This document shows positions 6,550-14,118 of a DNA stretch of 41,716 bases, piece after piece. Source of the stretch: Hyphomicrobiales bacterium (GTDB taxonomy: Bacteria > Pseudomonadota > Alphaproteobacteria > Rhizobiales > Rhizobiaceae); NCBI GenBank assembly GCA_900473915.1, contig UCNG01000030.1, forward strand, positions 1 to 41,716. The letters run 5' to 3'. The position numbers and the translations under genes were made by a program. Position 1 is the stretch's first letter. Each line of letters opens with the position of its first letter. The notes beneath the pieces were generated by a model that worked only from the letters and a program-made list of their open reading frames with translations, was not told the DNA's origin and searched no databases.

Positions 6550-7335
6550 ATGGCTCTATCTCTTTCAAGCCTCAAATCGACCAAGAGAAACGATCCGCCT
6601 GTGATCCTTCTCTATGGCGTCGACGGCATCGGCAAAACGTCGCTCGCGGCAGAGTTCCCAGACCCGATCTATCTGGCTACCGAAGGTGAGCGCCCGCCGT
6701 CTGACATCGAAATGGCAACCCCGGGCACGATTGAATCCTTCGATGATCTGCTGAACGTCATCGGCGAACTGCTGACCGAAGAACACGACCGGCGCACCGT
6801 GGTTATCGACAGCCTCGACGGGCTGGAACCGCTTGTCTGGCGTGCGACCGCTGCCCGCCTCGGCATCAATGGCATTGAGGATGCAGGTTTCGGGAAGGGC
6901 TACGTGGAAGCTGATACCGAATGGAACGAACTGATGGCCGCCGTGTCGGCGCTTTCACGTGCAGGCATGTACGTCATCATGCTGGCCCACCCCGAGATCG
7001 TGCGCTTCGACAGCCCGACAACGGATCCGTATTCTCGATACCAGCCCAAGTTGCACAAGCGGGCCAATGCTCTGGTGCGTGAGAAGTCCGATGTTGTTGC
7101 GTTCATGAATTACCGCATCTCCATCAAGGAAAAGGAAGTGGCGCGCCAGACGAAGGTTAGCCACGCCGAGGGCGGCAAAGAGCGCCAGGTGCACTTCAAC
7201 GAGGCGGCGGGTTTCAACGCCAAGAACCGTTATTCGATGCCCGACAGCGTCGTTTACCGCAAAGGGCAGGGCTTCACCGACATTGCCAAGTTCTGGCCGG
7301 TTGGCGACGACAATGGACAGAGGGAGGCGGCGTGA
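6550..7335 (+). CDS. RecA-like AAA ATPase (phage nucleotide-binding protein)
   Basis: 261 residues. Walker A GVDGIGKTS (residues 23-31), Walker B RTVVIDSLD (about 82-90), and the AAA_24-type core typical of phage nucleotide-binding proteins, a group that includes Sak4-like single-strand annealing/recombination ATPases. It sits two genes ahead of a DUF669 protein and next to the clamp and Cas4-like nuclease, the usual context of phage recombination modules, so ATP-dependent handling of ssDNA during recombination is the likely job. Start ATG 6550 follows the ACACGAGGAG leader; a much longer upstream frame is open but lacks support. Confidence 0.88.
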   Translation: MALSLSSLKSTKRNDPPVILLYGVDGIGKTSLAAEFPDPIYLATEGERPPSDIEMATPGTIESFDDLLNVIGELLTEEHDRRTVVIDSLDGLEPLVWRATAARLGINGIEDAGFGKGYVEADTEWNELMAAVSALSRAGMYVIMLAHPEIVRFDSPTTDPYSRYQPKLHKRANALVREKSDVVAFMNYRISIKEKEVARQTKVSHAEGGKERQVHFNEAAGFNAKNRYSMPDSVVYRKGQGFTDIAKFWPVGDDNGQREAA

Positions 7336-7679
7336 TGGGCTGGTTTAAACCAAGACCGATGACGCTCAAGTACGGTGAACCGGTTCACCAGATGGCGATA
7401 CGAGCGCTCATGTGTGGCGCGCTCAAGCCCGACGGCGAGAGCATTCTGACTTCGACGGATTATCATTTCGTCGGACCGCATGGGATTGTCTATCAAGGAA
7501 CCGACAAGACGTGGCGCCGGGGTGAAGATGGCTTTGCATCAGGACTGGCCGAGTTCTGCGAGGAAATCCAGCGAGATTTTAACGAGCGAATAGCAGCTCA
7601 AGACAAGGCGCGTGAATACGCCCGGGAAAAGCTAGCGATTCCCCCACTGTTTGCCTCTGTTAACAAGGACGCCGCCTAA
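7335..7679 (+). CDS. Hypothetical protein
   Basis: 114 residues, not recognised. Begins with MGWFKPRP; contains a beta-rich middle (YHFVGPHGIVYQGTDKTW) and a helical C-terminus (LAEFCEEIQRDFNERIAAQDKAREYAREKL). Start ATG 7335 overlaps the TGA of the ATPase gene, with GGGAGGCG as ribosome site, so it is translationally coupled to it and may act with it. Confidence 0.7.
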   Translation: MGWFKPRPMTLKYGEPVHQMAIRALMCGALKPDGESILTSTDYHFVGPHGIVYQGTDKTWRRGEDGFASGLAEFCEEIQRDFNERIAAQDKAREYAREKLAIPPLFASVNKDAA

Positions 7680-7921
7680 TGGAAAAAGCTCTAGCTTGCC
7701 TTGTCGCAATCGCGGCCATCCTCTTCTTCGCACCGCTCATCGGCGTTCTCGGTGGCGCGTTCGTCGGCTGGGTCGTGGGCCTGTTTTTCGCAGAAACGAT
7801 CCATGCGTTCCTTGCCGCCGTTGGCATCAACGCGGCGGGCCTTGCGATGTGGCAGATAGGCGCTTCGCTCGGTTTCATCGGCGGGTTCTTCCGCCCGGCC
7901 ATTCATCGGGCGAAGGCGTAG
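7679..7921 (+). CDS. Small membrane protein with two hydrophobic segments
   Basis: 80 residues, Gly/Ala-rich, with two predicted membrane segments: about 4-38 (ACLVAIAAILFFAPLIGVLGGAFVGWVVG) and about 45-73. Begins at TAATG overlapping the preceding stop. The Gly-zipper look (GVLGGAFVGWVVG) is shared with small membrane proteins of several kinds; no function assigned. It is not convincingly holin-like, and its place among replication genes argues against lysis. Confidence 0.6.
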   Translation: MEKALACLVAIAAILFFAPLIGVLGGAFVGWVVGLFFAETIHAFLAAVGINAAGLAMWQIGASLGFIGGFFRPAIHRAKA

Positions 7922-7964
7922 GCCTCGCCGCTACCACACCACCAACTACACGAGGAATTTATAG

Positions 7965-8480
7965 ATGGCAAAACTAGCCAGCAGATTTGATGCGACTGCT
8001 CACGATACGGAGCAACGCGACTACGAGGAACTGCCGAACGGCGACTATGAACTGGAAATCGAGGCGTCGGAGGTCAAGGAAGGCGCAAACGGCACCGGCC
8101 TCAAGACAACGATGACGGTTCTTCGCCCCGAGGAATACAAGGGCCGCAAGGTCTTCAATTTCTACAATCTGGAACACAAGAACGCGCAGGCGCAAGAGAT
8201 CGGCGTCTCGGAAGTCGAGGATTCCGAAGAACTGCACTTCAAGGCGTTTACGGCAAAGATTGGTCTCGGAAAGCCTTCCAAGGACGGCCAATACCCGGCT
8301 CGCGCCGAGATCAAGAAGTACTACTTTCCCGACGAAGGCAACGTCCCCCAGCCTTCGATCGACGCCAACCAGCCTGTAGCGCAGGCCCGCCCGGCCAATG
8401 ACAACCGACCGGCTGCGGCAAACAGCAATAAGCCGACACCGGCTGCTGCTGCGGCAGGCAAGAAGCGGCCTTGGGGTTAA
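7965..8480 (+). CDS. DUF669 family ssDNA-binding-type protein
   Basis: 171 residues. The N-terminal 115 residues match the DUF669 pattern (LPNGDYELEIEASEVKEG, MTVLRPEEYKGRKVFNFYNLEHKN, KAQEIG-type segment, then a GKPSKDG...RAEI strand), an OB-like fold regarded as the phage single-stranded DNA-binding protein in many recombination modules. The C-terminal tail (about 125-171) is disordered, Pro/Ala/Asn-rich, includes PANDNRP, and ends KKRPWG rather than the acidic tip seen on SSB. That acidic tip occurs instead on the helicase downstream. CACGAGGAA leader precedes ATG 7965. Confidence 0.85.
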   Translation: MAKLASRFDATAHDTEQRDYEELPNGDYELEIEASEVKEGANGTGLKTTMTVLRPEEYKGRKVFNFYNLEHKNAQAQEIGVSEVEDSEELHFKAFTAKIGLGKPSKDGQYPARAEIKKYYFPDEGNVPQPSIDANQPVAQARPANDNRPAAANSNKPTPAAAAAGKKRPWG

Positions 8481-8540
8481 GCTAAACAACAGGCGCGGCT
8501 ACCAACCGCGCCTTCTACCACCAACCACGAGGAGACTTTG

Positions 8541-9602
8541 ATGAGAGTCAGCATTGACCACTCACAGCTCGCGCACGCCTTGGCGACCGTCACGCGCGCC
8601 ATCGAAACCCGTAATTCAATTCCTATTCTCGCCAACGTGCTCTTGGCTGTTGAGGGCGGCCAGTTGCGCCTCACCGGCACCGATCTGGATGTGGAGATTA
8701 CGACCAGTTTACCGGTGCTCGACTGCCAACCCGGTAGCGTAACCGTTCCCGGCAAGATGCTTGCGGATATCGCAAAGCGCGCGACTGGCGACATTACCGT
8801 TGAGCTAGACGGAGCTAGCGCTGGAGGCCGCCTTACCGTCGCTTCGGGGCGCAGCCGTTACAAGCTCGACGTTTTGCCAGCCGAAGATTTCCCATCCTTC
8901 AGTGTAGGCAAGTTCGACACAACCCTTGAGCTGGATCTGGCAGCGCTTGTTGCGCCGTGTGTGCACTGCATTTCGACGGACGAGACCCGTTATTACCTGG
9001 CTGGCGTTTATCTCCATGCCGTTGACAGCCGCTTGGTTGCTGTCGCAACCGACGGGCACCGGCTGATGCGCAATGTCGGGCCTGCCGGTACCCTGCCTTC
9101 CTCGTTGGAGGGAGGCGTGATCCTGCCGCGCAAGCTCGTAGGATTACTGCCAAAAGGCGCGGTTACCGTTGAACTGTCCCAGAACAAGGTGCGCGTCACG
9201 TCTGGCCCGACGGTAATCACGAGCAAGCTGATCGACGGCACGTTTCCCGACTATGTGCGCGTCATTCCTACCGGCAATAGCAACGTGCTTACCGTTGACC
9301 GCCAGGCGCTCATGAAGGCGGTCGAGCGTGTCGCAGCTGTTGCCGACGACAAATCGCGAGCTGTGAAATTCGCCGTCGGTGATGTGCTGCGCCTGATGCT
9401 GGCTGACAAGGCCAGCGATGAAGTTTCGATTGAGTTCGAGGGCGAGCCTTTGGAAATCGGGTTTAACGCCCGGTACGTCAACGATATTCTTGGCGCTTTG
9501 GATGAACCGAGTGTGCGCTTTGCTTTCAGTGATGCGGGCATGCCTGCCGTCGTCAATGGCGAGGGCGAGTGGACTGGCGTGCTGATGCCGATGAGGGTGT
9601 AG
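8541..9602 (+). CDS. dnaN: Phage-encoded DNA polymerase III beta sliding clamp
   Basis: 353 residues, close to the normal length for a three-domain beta clamp. Recognisable landmarks are the N-terminal RNSIPILANVLL stretch, the domain 2 segment YYLAGVYLH...VATDGHRL, and the C-terminal GVLMPMRV, which corresponds to the conserved VMPMR end that forms part of the peptide-binding pocket. The clamp tethers polymerase and repair factors to DNA. No polymerase gene is visible in this window, so the phage clamp probably serves the host replicase or phage helicase/nuclease partners. ATG 8541 with an ACCACCAACCACGAGGAG leader. Confidence 0.95.
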   Translation: MRVSIDHSQLAHALATVTRAIETRNSIPILANVLLAVEGGQLRLTGTDLDVEITTSLPVLDCQPGSVTVPGKMLADIAKRATGDITVELDGASAGGRLTVASGRSRYKLDVLPAEDFPSFSVGKFDTTLELDLAALVAPCVHCISTDETRYYLAGVYLHAVDSRLVAVATDGHRLMRNVGPAGTLPSSLEGGVILPRKLVGLLPKGAVTVELSQNKVRVTSGPTVITSKLIDGTFPDYVRVIPTGNSNVLTVDRQALMKAVERVAAVADDKSRAVKFAVGDVLRLMLADKASDEVSIEFEGEPLEIGFNARYVNDILGALDEPSVRFAFSDAGMPAVVNGEGEWTGVLMPMRV

Positions 9603-9605
9603 GGG

Positions 9606-10535
9606 ATGGCCCCGCTCCCAAAAGCCGAATCCAGCACCGTCCGCGCCATTTATCAAGCTTACGAGGCCCAGGCTAAGTCCTGGGACTCGTGGGGCATCAG
9701 CGTGGGCGAGGCGGGCACGGAATGTGACAGAGCCTTGTGGTTCGGCTTCCGCTGGGTCTCAGCGCACGAGGTTCATTCGGGCCGTCAGCTTCGTCTGTTC
9801 GCCACCGGCAATATCGAGGAAGATCGCCTCGTTGCCGACCTCGAACGTATTGGCGTCGATGTCTACGGGCAGCAGGACAAAATCAGGCTGGTCTCGGGGT
9901 TCGTGCGCGGCAAGTGCGACGGCAAGGCAATGGGTGTGCCAGAAGCACCGAAGACCGAACACCTGCTCGAATTCAAGTCGAGTAACGAGAAGGGCATTAA
10001 GGAACTGCAAAAACACGGCTGCCAAAAGGCCAAGCCCTTGCACTACGCCCAGTGCCAGCTCGGGATGCAGGCTTTCGGCCTGACGCGCTGCCTGTATCTG
10101 GCGTCGTGCAAGAACACCGACACGCTTTATGCCGAGCGCATCGAATACGACGTCGAATTCTGCCTTCGGCTGCTGGCACGCTGCGAACGCATCGTGTTTT
10201 CGGACGAACCGCCCAGCCGTATCAGCGAAGATCCCGAGTTCTTCGGCTGCATGTTCTGCAAACATCGTGGCGTTTGCCACGAAGGCGTGCAGCCGCGCGT
10301 AAACTGCCGCACCTGCCTTCATGTTCAACCAGAGCATGGTGGCGATTGCCATATGTCATGCGCGCGTTGGAACAAGCCTTTGTCGATCGACGAACAGCGC
10401 GACGGCTGCCCGGCACACCTCTATCTGCCAGGGCTGATAAATGGCGAGCAGATCGATGCGGACGAGGTTGCGGAGACCGTTACTTATCGACTGGCGACGG
10501 GTGAGATTTGGGTGGATGGGGTGAGGGGAGGCTAA
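9606..10535 (+). CDS. Cas4-like PD-(D/E)XK nuclease with Fe-S cysteines
   Basis: 309 residues. N-terminal Cys40 in GTECDRALWF, nuclease core Asp106 (GKCDGKA), Glu123 and Lys125 (LLEFKSS), a QxQ helix (YAQCQLGMQ, about 149-157) and a C-terminal Cys trio C216-X2-C219-X5-C225. One upstream plus three downstream cysteines around a PD-(D/E)XK core is the Cas4/AddB layout for a 4Fe-4S cluster. Extra cysteines follow (about 235-275) and may bind zinc. Likely a DNA exonuclease for recombination or end-processing. Follows the clamp gene by three bases. Its 3' end overlaps the opposite-strand gene by 56 bases. Confidence 0.85.
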   Translation: MAPLPKAESSTVRAIYQAYEAQAKSWDSWGISVGEAGTECDRALWFGFRWVSAHEVHSGRQLRLFATGNIEEDRLVADLERIGVDVYGQQDKIRLVSGFVRGKCDGKAMGVPEAPKTEHLLEFKSSNEKGIKELQKHGCQKAKPLHYAQCQLGMQAFGLTRCLYLASCKNTDTLYAERIEYDVEFCLRLLARCERIVFSDEPPSRISEDPEFFGCMFCKHRGVCHEGVQPRVNCRTCLHVQPEHGGDCHMSCARWNKPLSIDEQRDGCPAHLYLPGLINGEQIDADEVAETVTYRLATGEIWVDGVRGG

Positions 10536-10962
10536 CTCCATGGCGTTCGAGGCGTTCTCTGGCGGCAACTAATACAGCATCATCAAACCTATCTGGGTGC
10601 TCCATAATGATGAACTCCCCAGTAAACTCGGCAAGCCCGTCATTGATCAGCGCGACGAAACCTTCAGTTTCTTTCGGGCTAAGCGCCCAATCGGAGAGTG
10701 TTTTAATGGCCCCAGTTTCACGTATTTTTCGGCGGGTATAGCCCGCAGCTTGGCGACGGCCGTTCTTGGCGCTCAGGATTTCCTCGAGTGCTGCCACAGC
10801 CTCCCAAATTCGACGCTCAATCGGGTCGTCATAATCGCGTCCAGATAACTGAAAAAGCCGTCGTTTGCAGGCCGTGACGATTTCTGGCGCCTTCCCTTCA
10901 GCATTCTTCATCAGATTTCGGATCTTTTCCGGATCATCCATCTTCATCGGATCTAGTACCAC
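10480..10962 (-). CDS. Hypothetical protein on the opposite strand of the replication operon
   Basis: 160 residues from GTG 10962 (a GGGGG-rich ribosome site lies upstream; ATGs at 10947 and 10941 are alternatives). Predicted mostly helical, with no known motif; composition is protein-like (WALSPKETEGFVALINDGL, FIIMEHPDRFDDAVLVAA). It reads against the surrounding plus-strand operon, overlaps the nuclease gene tail-to-tail and starts only 22 bases from the divergent helicase start. It may be an inserted cargo gene or an antisense-organised control gene; the function is not recognised. Confidence 0.65.
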   Translation of the reverse strand: MVLDPMKMDDPEKIRNLMKNAEGKAPEIVTACKRRLFQLSGRDYDDPIERRIWEAVAALEEILSAKNGRRQAAGYTRRKIRETGAIKTLSDWALSPKETEGFVALINDGLAEFTGEFIIMEHPDRFDDAVLVAARERLERHGVSLPSPHPPKSHPSPVDK

Positions 10963-10984
10963 GTTCCACCCCCGGAGAATTGTA

Positions 10985-12709
10985 TTGCTAACCTTACGCG
11001 ATTATCAACGCGCCTCGGTTGACGGCCTTTACGACTACTGGCGCGAACAACCCGGCTCTCCTCTTATCGTGCTTCCGACGGGCGGCGGCAAGAGCCTAGT
11101 GCTGGGCACGATCTGCAAGGAATTGATCGAAGGCTGGCCCGACATGCGGGTGCTTGTCGTGACGCATGTTCGCGAGCTCATTCTCTCGAACTATCAGGAG
11201 CTTTTGAACATCTGGCCGTTCGCGCCAGCTGGCATTTTTTCGGCTGGCGTAGGCCGGCGGGATGCGAAGGCGCAGATCGTTTTCGGCGGCGTGCAGACCA
11301 TCGCAAACAAAGCCGACCAGATCGGGCATATCGACGTCGTTCTGGTCGATGAAGCCCACCTGATGCCCAGAAATTCGGAGACACAGTACGGCAAGCTGAT
11401 TGATGGCCTGCGCGCCATCAATCCGGACCTAAAGTTGGTTGGCCTCACGGCCACGCCTTATCGTCTGGGTGAGGGGCTTTTGACGGAAGGTGACGGAGCA
11501 CTTTTCGACGACATCTGCTTTGAAAAGCCGATCGGCGACATGATCGAGGAAGGTTATCTCTGCCGTCCTATCTCGAAGGGAATGGCAACCGCCTTCGACC
11601 TGTCGGGCGTCGGCAAACAGGGCGGCGACTACAAGCAGAACGCGCTACAGGCGGCCATCGACAAGGACGATATCACCGCTTCCGTGGTCGACGAGATCGT
11701 CACATATGGCACGGCGTCGGGTGCGGAGCGCAAGGCATGGCTGTGCTTTTGCAGTGGCGTCGAACATGCCCGGCATATGCGGGATGAAATTCGCAGCCGG
11801 GGATTTAGCTGTGAGACGGTGACCGGCGACACCCCAACCGGTGAGCGCGACCGGATTCTGGCTGACTTCAAGGCTGGCAAGATCCGCGCTCTGACAAACA
11901 ACTCGGTGCTTACGACCGGCACGAACCTGCCGATCATCGATCTGGTCGCGTTTTGTCGCCCGACCTTATCAGCGGGCCTTTATGTCCAGATGGCGGGGCG
12001 CGGTCTGCGGCTTTATCCCGGCAAGGAGAACTGCCTCTTTTTGGATTTCGCGGGTGTTGTTCGCAAGCACGGCCCGATCGATGCGGTTACGCCGCCGGGT
12101 ATGAAAAAAGGCGACGGCGAGGCGCCCGTGAAGCAATGTCCGCAAGAGCCTGACGATCGTGGTCTAGTGGGCTGCGGCTCGCTGATCCATGCCTCGCTGC
12201 ATACCTGTCCGGATTGCGGATACGAATTCCCGGTCGACGAAACGCCGAAGATATCTGCGCAGGCCGAAGACGTGCCGATGTTGTCAAAAGACAACGCCAG
12301 CACCCGTCAGGTGGAGCGCCGCACATTTGCATACCACGAAGGCAAGGGCGGTAAGCAGGACAGCGTGAAGGTGTCTTACTGGGTTGGTATGTCGCCAATC
12401 AACGAATGGCTTGGGCCGGCCCATACTGGCTTCTTCAAATCGAAGTCAGACAGGTGGTGGCGAAAGCACGGCGGTCAGGCACCTTTTCCTAAAACCGTGC
12501 TGGAATTCATGGAGCGACAGAACGAGCTGCTGGCAACCGCAGAGATTGTAGTGAAGCCGAACGGCAAATACTGGGAAGTGGTCGACGCTATGCCAGGATC
12601 TGCGAATGACAACACGCCGGGGGCGGGCAACGATAATGAGCCGGCGCCGCACTACGCCCGAGTATCTTCCGGGCTGGCTGACGTATTGGATGACGATATT
12701 CCGTTCTAG
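10985..12709 (+). CDS. SF2 DEAH-box helicase with Zn ribbon and SSB-like acidic C-terminal tip
   Basis: 574 residues. Motif I LPTGGGKS (30-37), motif II DEAH (122-125), motif III TATP (155-158), motif VI QMAGRGLR. A four-Cys zinc ribbon follows (KQCP, GCGS, TCPDCGYEFP; about 380-415), then a region shared with phage helicases of this type, then a disordered tail with two NDN motifs and the final residues DVLDDDIPF. The last six residues equal the conserved tip of bacterial SSB. Probably unwinds or remodels DNA at phage forks. Start chosen as TTG 10985, with CGGAGA 6 bases upstream and the typical LRDYQ beginning; no ATG is suitable. Confidence 0.9.
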   Translation: MLTLRDYQRASVDGLYDYWREQPGSPLIVLPTGGGKSLVLGTICKELIEGWPDMRVLVVTHVRELILSNYQELLNIWPFAPAGIFSAGVGRRDAKAQIVFGGVQTIANKADQIGHIDVVLVDEAHLMPRNSETQYGKLIDGLRAINPDLKLVGLTATPYRLGEGLLTEGDGALFDDICFEKPIGDMIEEGYLCRPISKGMATAFDLSGVGKQGGDYKQNALQAAIDKDDITASVVDEIVTYGTASGAERKAWLCFCSGVEHARHMRDEIRSRGFSCETVTGDTPTGERDRILADFKAGKIRALTNNSVLTTGTNLPIIDLVAFCRPTLSAGLYVQMAGRGLRLYPGKENCLFLDFAGVVRKHGPIDAVTPPGMKKGDGEAPVKQCPQEPDDRGLVGCGSLIHASLHTCPDCGYEFPVDETPKISAQAEDVPMLSKDNASTRQVERRTFAYHEGKGGKQDSVKVSYWVGMSPINEWLGPAHTGFFKSKSDRWWRKHGGQAPFPKTVLEFMERQNELLATAEIVVKPNGKYWEVVDAMPGSANDNTPGAGNDNEPAPHYARVSSGLADVLDDDIPF

Positions 12710-12864
12710 GGAGTTCCGCATCGCATGTTGGGGCGGGGGCTCTGGTTCATGCGATGCGGATGCATTCCAGAGAAGGTTTGCGGCACCAGAATATGGGCAT
12801 ATTAGCGAATGGTGAAATAACAGAATGTAACGGTTGCCAACAATAGGCACCGCAACTGCATGAA

Positions 12865-12984
12865 ATAGAAAAGCCCGCTTCGCGATTGGGAGGAGGAGCG
12901 AAGCGGGCCGATCTGAAAAGCGCGGTTGGGAGGAGGAGTACCGCGCTTAGGGTCCGGTTTCTGGGAGGAGGAGTAAAACCGGAC
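12865..12984 (-). ncRNA. Alpha-r14 (NfeR1-like) anti-Shine-Dalgarno sRNA
   Basis: About 120 bases on the minus strand, from a sigma70 promoter to an intrinsic terminator. Three hairpins: stems GTCCGGTTT/AAACCGGAC (12952-12984), GCGCGGT/ACCGCGC (12920-12946) and GCCCGCTTCG/CGAAGCGGGC (12873-12908). All three loops expose the identical CTCCTCCTCCCA. The third hairpin plus the T-rich run (12861-12872) is the terminator. Length, three-hairpin design and CCUCCUCCC loops match the rhizobial alpha-r14/NfeR1 family, which represses mRNAs by pairing at ribosome binding sites. Here it lies inside a phage early region, antisense in orientation to the operon but without an antisense gene partner. Confidence 0.88.
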
Positions 12985-12990
12985 GAGGCG

Positions 12991-13019
12991 TAAATAGGCG
13001 GTCCACTCATGCGTTGCAA
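12991..13019 (-). promoter_or_regulatory. Promoter of the alpha-r14-like sRNA
   Basis: Minus strand TTGCAA (13014-13019), 17-base spacer, TATTTA (12991-12996). The predicted start at 12984 coincides with the first base of hairpin 1, which strengthens both calls. Confidence 0.75.
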
Positions 13020-13049
13020 GGGCAGAAACTGCATAGCTGATATGCAGGG

Positions 13050-13112
13050 AAAATAAAAACCGCCCGGCAGCGGACGGTGCGCGCCTGGGCGGTCTAACTC
13101 CCTCCCAAGAGT
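13050..13112 (-). ncRNA. Short terminated transcript upstream of the sRNA
   Basis: About 63 bases between a promoter-like sequence and a strong intrinsic terminator: stem ACCGCCC/GGGCGGT (13059-13093) followed by TTTTATTTT on the minus strand. The 5' part contains TTGGGAGGGAG (13098-13108); its TTGGGAGG is the exact complement of CCUCCCAA in two loops of the neighbouring alpha-r14-like sRNA. No start codon follows this Shine-Dalgarno-like sequence. It could be a small sponge RNA or the terminated leader of something lost. The rest of the stretch 12710-13301 shows no gene apart from these two RNAs. Confidence 0.5.
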
Positions 13113-13118
13113 GGCGCG

Positions 13119-13146
13119 AATATACATAAACAACCGTCGCATGCAA
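13119..13146 (-). promoter_or_regulatory. Promoter of the short upstream transcript
   Basis: Minus strand TTGCAT (13141-13146), 16-base spacer, TATATT (13119-13124). Directs transcription into the 63-base unit ending at 13050. Confidence 0.6.
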
Positions 13147-13301
13147 CAGTTAAATCCAAGTATTAATTACACTAAAACAGTAGGATTAAGTTTATCAAAA
13201 TAAACCAATCCATTAACGGGATGCGCCGCGAGGCATGTTAACTTACCTTCCGCTGCTTTGGCGACCTACCAGAGCCAACCACTCAAACACGAGGAGCAAC
13301 A

Positions 13302-13835
13302 ATGCAGAACAATGCCGACAACACGAAAGCACAGAACTATCTGGCCTATGATGTCACCGTTCTGGAACGGGAATTCGCCGACTTGGTTGCGGCATACCCA
13401 GAATTGGCCGAAGATGAGGAACTGCGCGCCGACACAATCGAAGGCGAGACGGACGCATACCGCGTGCTCGGTAAGATCGTGGCCATCGAGCGCGATGCAA
13501 ACAGCATGGTACTGGCCATCGGCGAACGCGCCAAGGAATTGGCCGCGCGCAAAGATCGATACGCCAGACGCAAGGACGCCATGCGGGCCTTGTTGCTGCG
13601 TCTGTTGAAGGCTGCTGACTTGAACAAGGTGAGCTTACCGGAAGCAACTGTGTCGGTCAGCAAAGGGCGCGCCGGCATTGAGATAGTGGACGAATCCGCT
13701 GTGCCTGCGCGTTTTTTGAAGGTTGTGAAATCGCCTGACAAGACGCTTATCAAAGAGGCGCTGGACGCTGGGAAGACCGTCAAGGGAGCCGTACTGCGCG
13801 AAGGCCAGCCAACGCTTACGGTGAGGGCTGCGTGA
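13302..13835 (+). CDS. Siphovirus Gp157 family protein
   Basis: 177 residues. N-terminal half is a long helical, probably coiled-coil region (ADLVAAYPELAEDEELRADT, AIGERAKELAARKDRYARRKDAMRALL), followed by the typical Gp157 C-terminal pattern LPEATVSVSKGRAGIEIVDESAVPARFLK...PDKTLIKEALDAGKTVKGAVL. Gp157 proteins are common next to phage recombination/replication genes; the original member was linked to phage resistance in Streptococcus, and a nuclease-modulating role has been proposed. Here it precedes the SNF2 helicase and methyltransferase. CACGAGGAG leader upstream of ATG 13302. Confidence 0.88.
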   Translation: MQNNADNTKAQNYLAYDVTVLEREFADLVAAYPELAEDEELRADTIEGETDAYRVLGKIVAIERDANSMVLAIGERAKELAARKDRYARRKDAMRALLLRLLKAADLNKVSLPEATVSVSKGRAGIEIVDESAVPARFLKVVKSPDKTLIKEALDAGKTVKGAVLREGQPTLTVRAA

Positions 13836-14059
13836 GCTACGGCGACCAATTCATGAAATGTCCCGAATGCGGCGGCACGGCTGAGGCGGAATGCGTCGAC
13901 GTTGGCGTCGGTCTGTACATCAGCAACGAATACGAATGCCCTTGTGGTTATAATTCGGCGGCTGATGGACGGATGAACGTGGGATGTTATGACGACTGGT
14001 TTCCCGACCTAACCCGCCCGATTGCTGCCGTGCAGCAAGGCGGCGCACCCAGCCTATAA
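13832..14059 (+). CDS. Small zinc-ribbon protein
   Basis: 75 residues. Cys pairs CPEC (10-13) and CPCG (about 36-39) form a four-Cys zinc ribbon; the C-terminus is not conserved-looking. GTG 13832 overlaps the TGA of the Gp157 gene with GAGGG just upstream; ATG 13853 is a shorter alternative. May be a nucleic acid-binding accessory. Confidence 0.65.
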   Translation: MSYGDQFMKCPECGGTAEAECVDVGVGLYISNEYECPCGYNSAADGRMNVGCYDDWFPDLTRPIAAVQQGGAPSL

Positions 14060-14118
14060 CAACCACCCCACCAGCCACCAACTGGCGGGTTACCACCACG
14101 AAACACGAGGAGATGAGG

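Noticed and set aside
9786-9801. QLRLF in the Cas4-like nuclease as a clamp-binding motif for the neighbouring DnaN
   Set aside because: The segment belongs to a conserved structural helix of this nuclease type, so the resemblance to QLxLF is probably incidental.
12860-13100. Repeated GGGAGGAGGAG blocks read on the plus strand as multiple ribosome sites or a simple repeat
   Set aside because: Each block lies in the loop of a separate hairpin on a unit with minus-strand promoter and terminator, so the sRNA reading explains them better.
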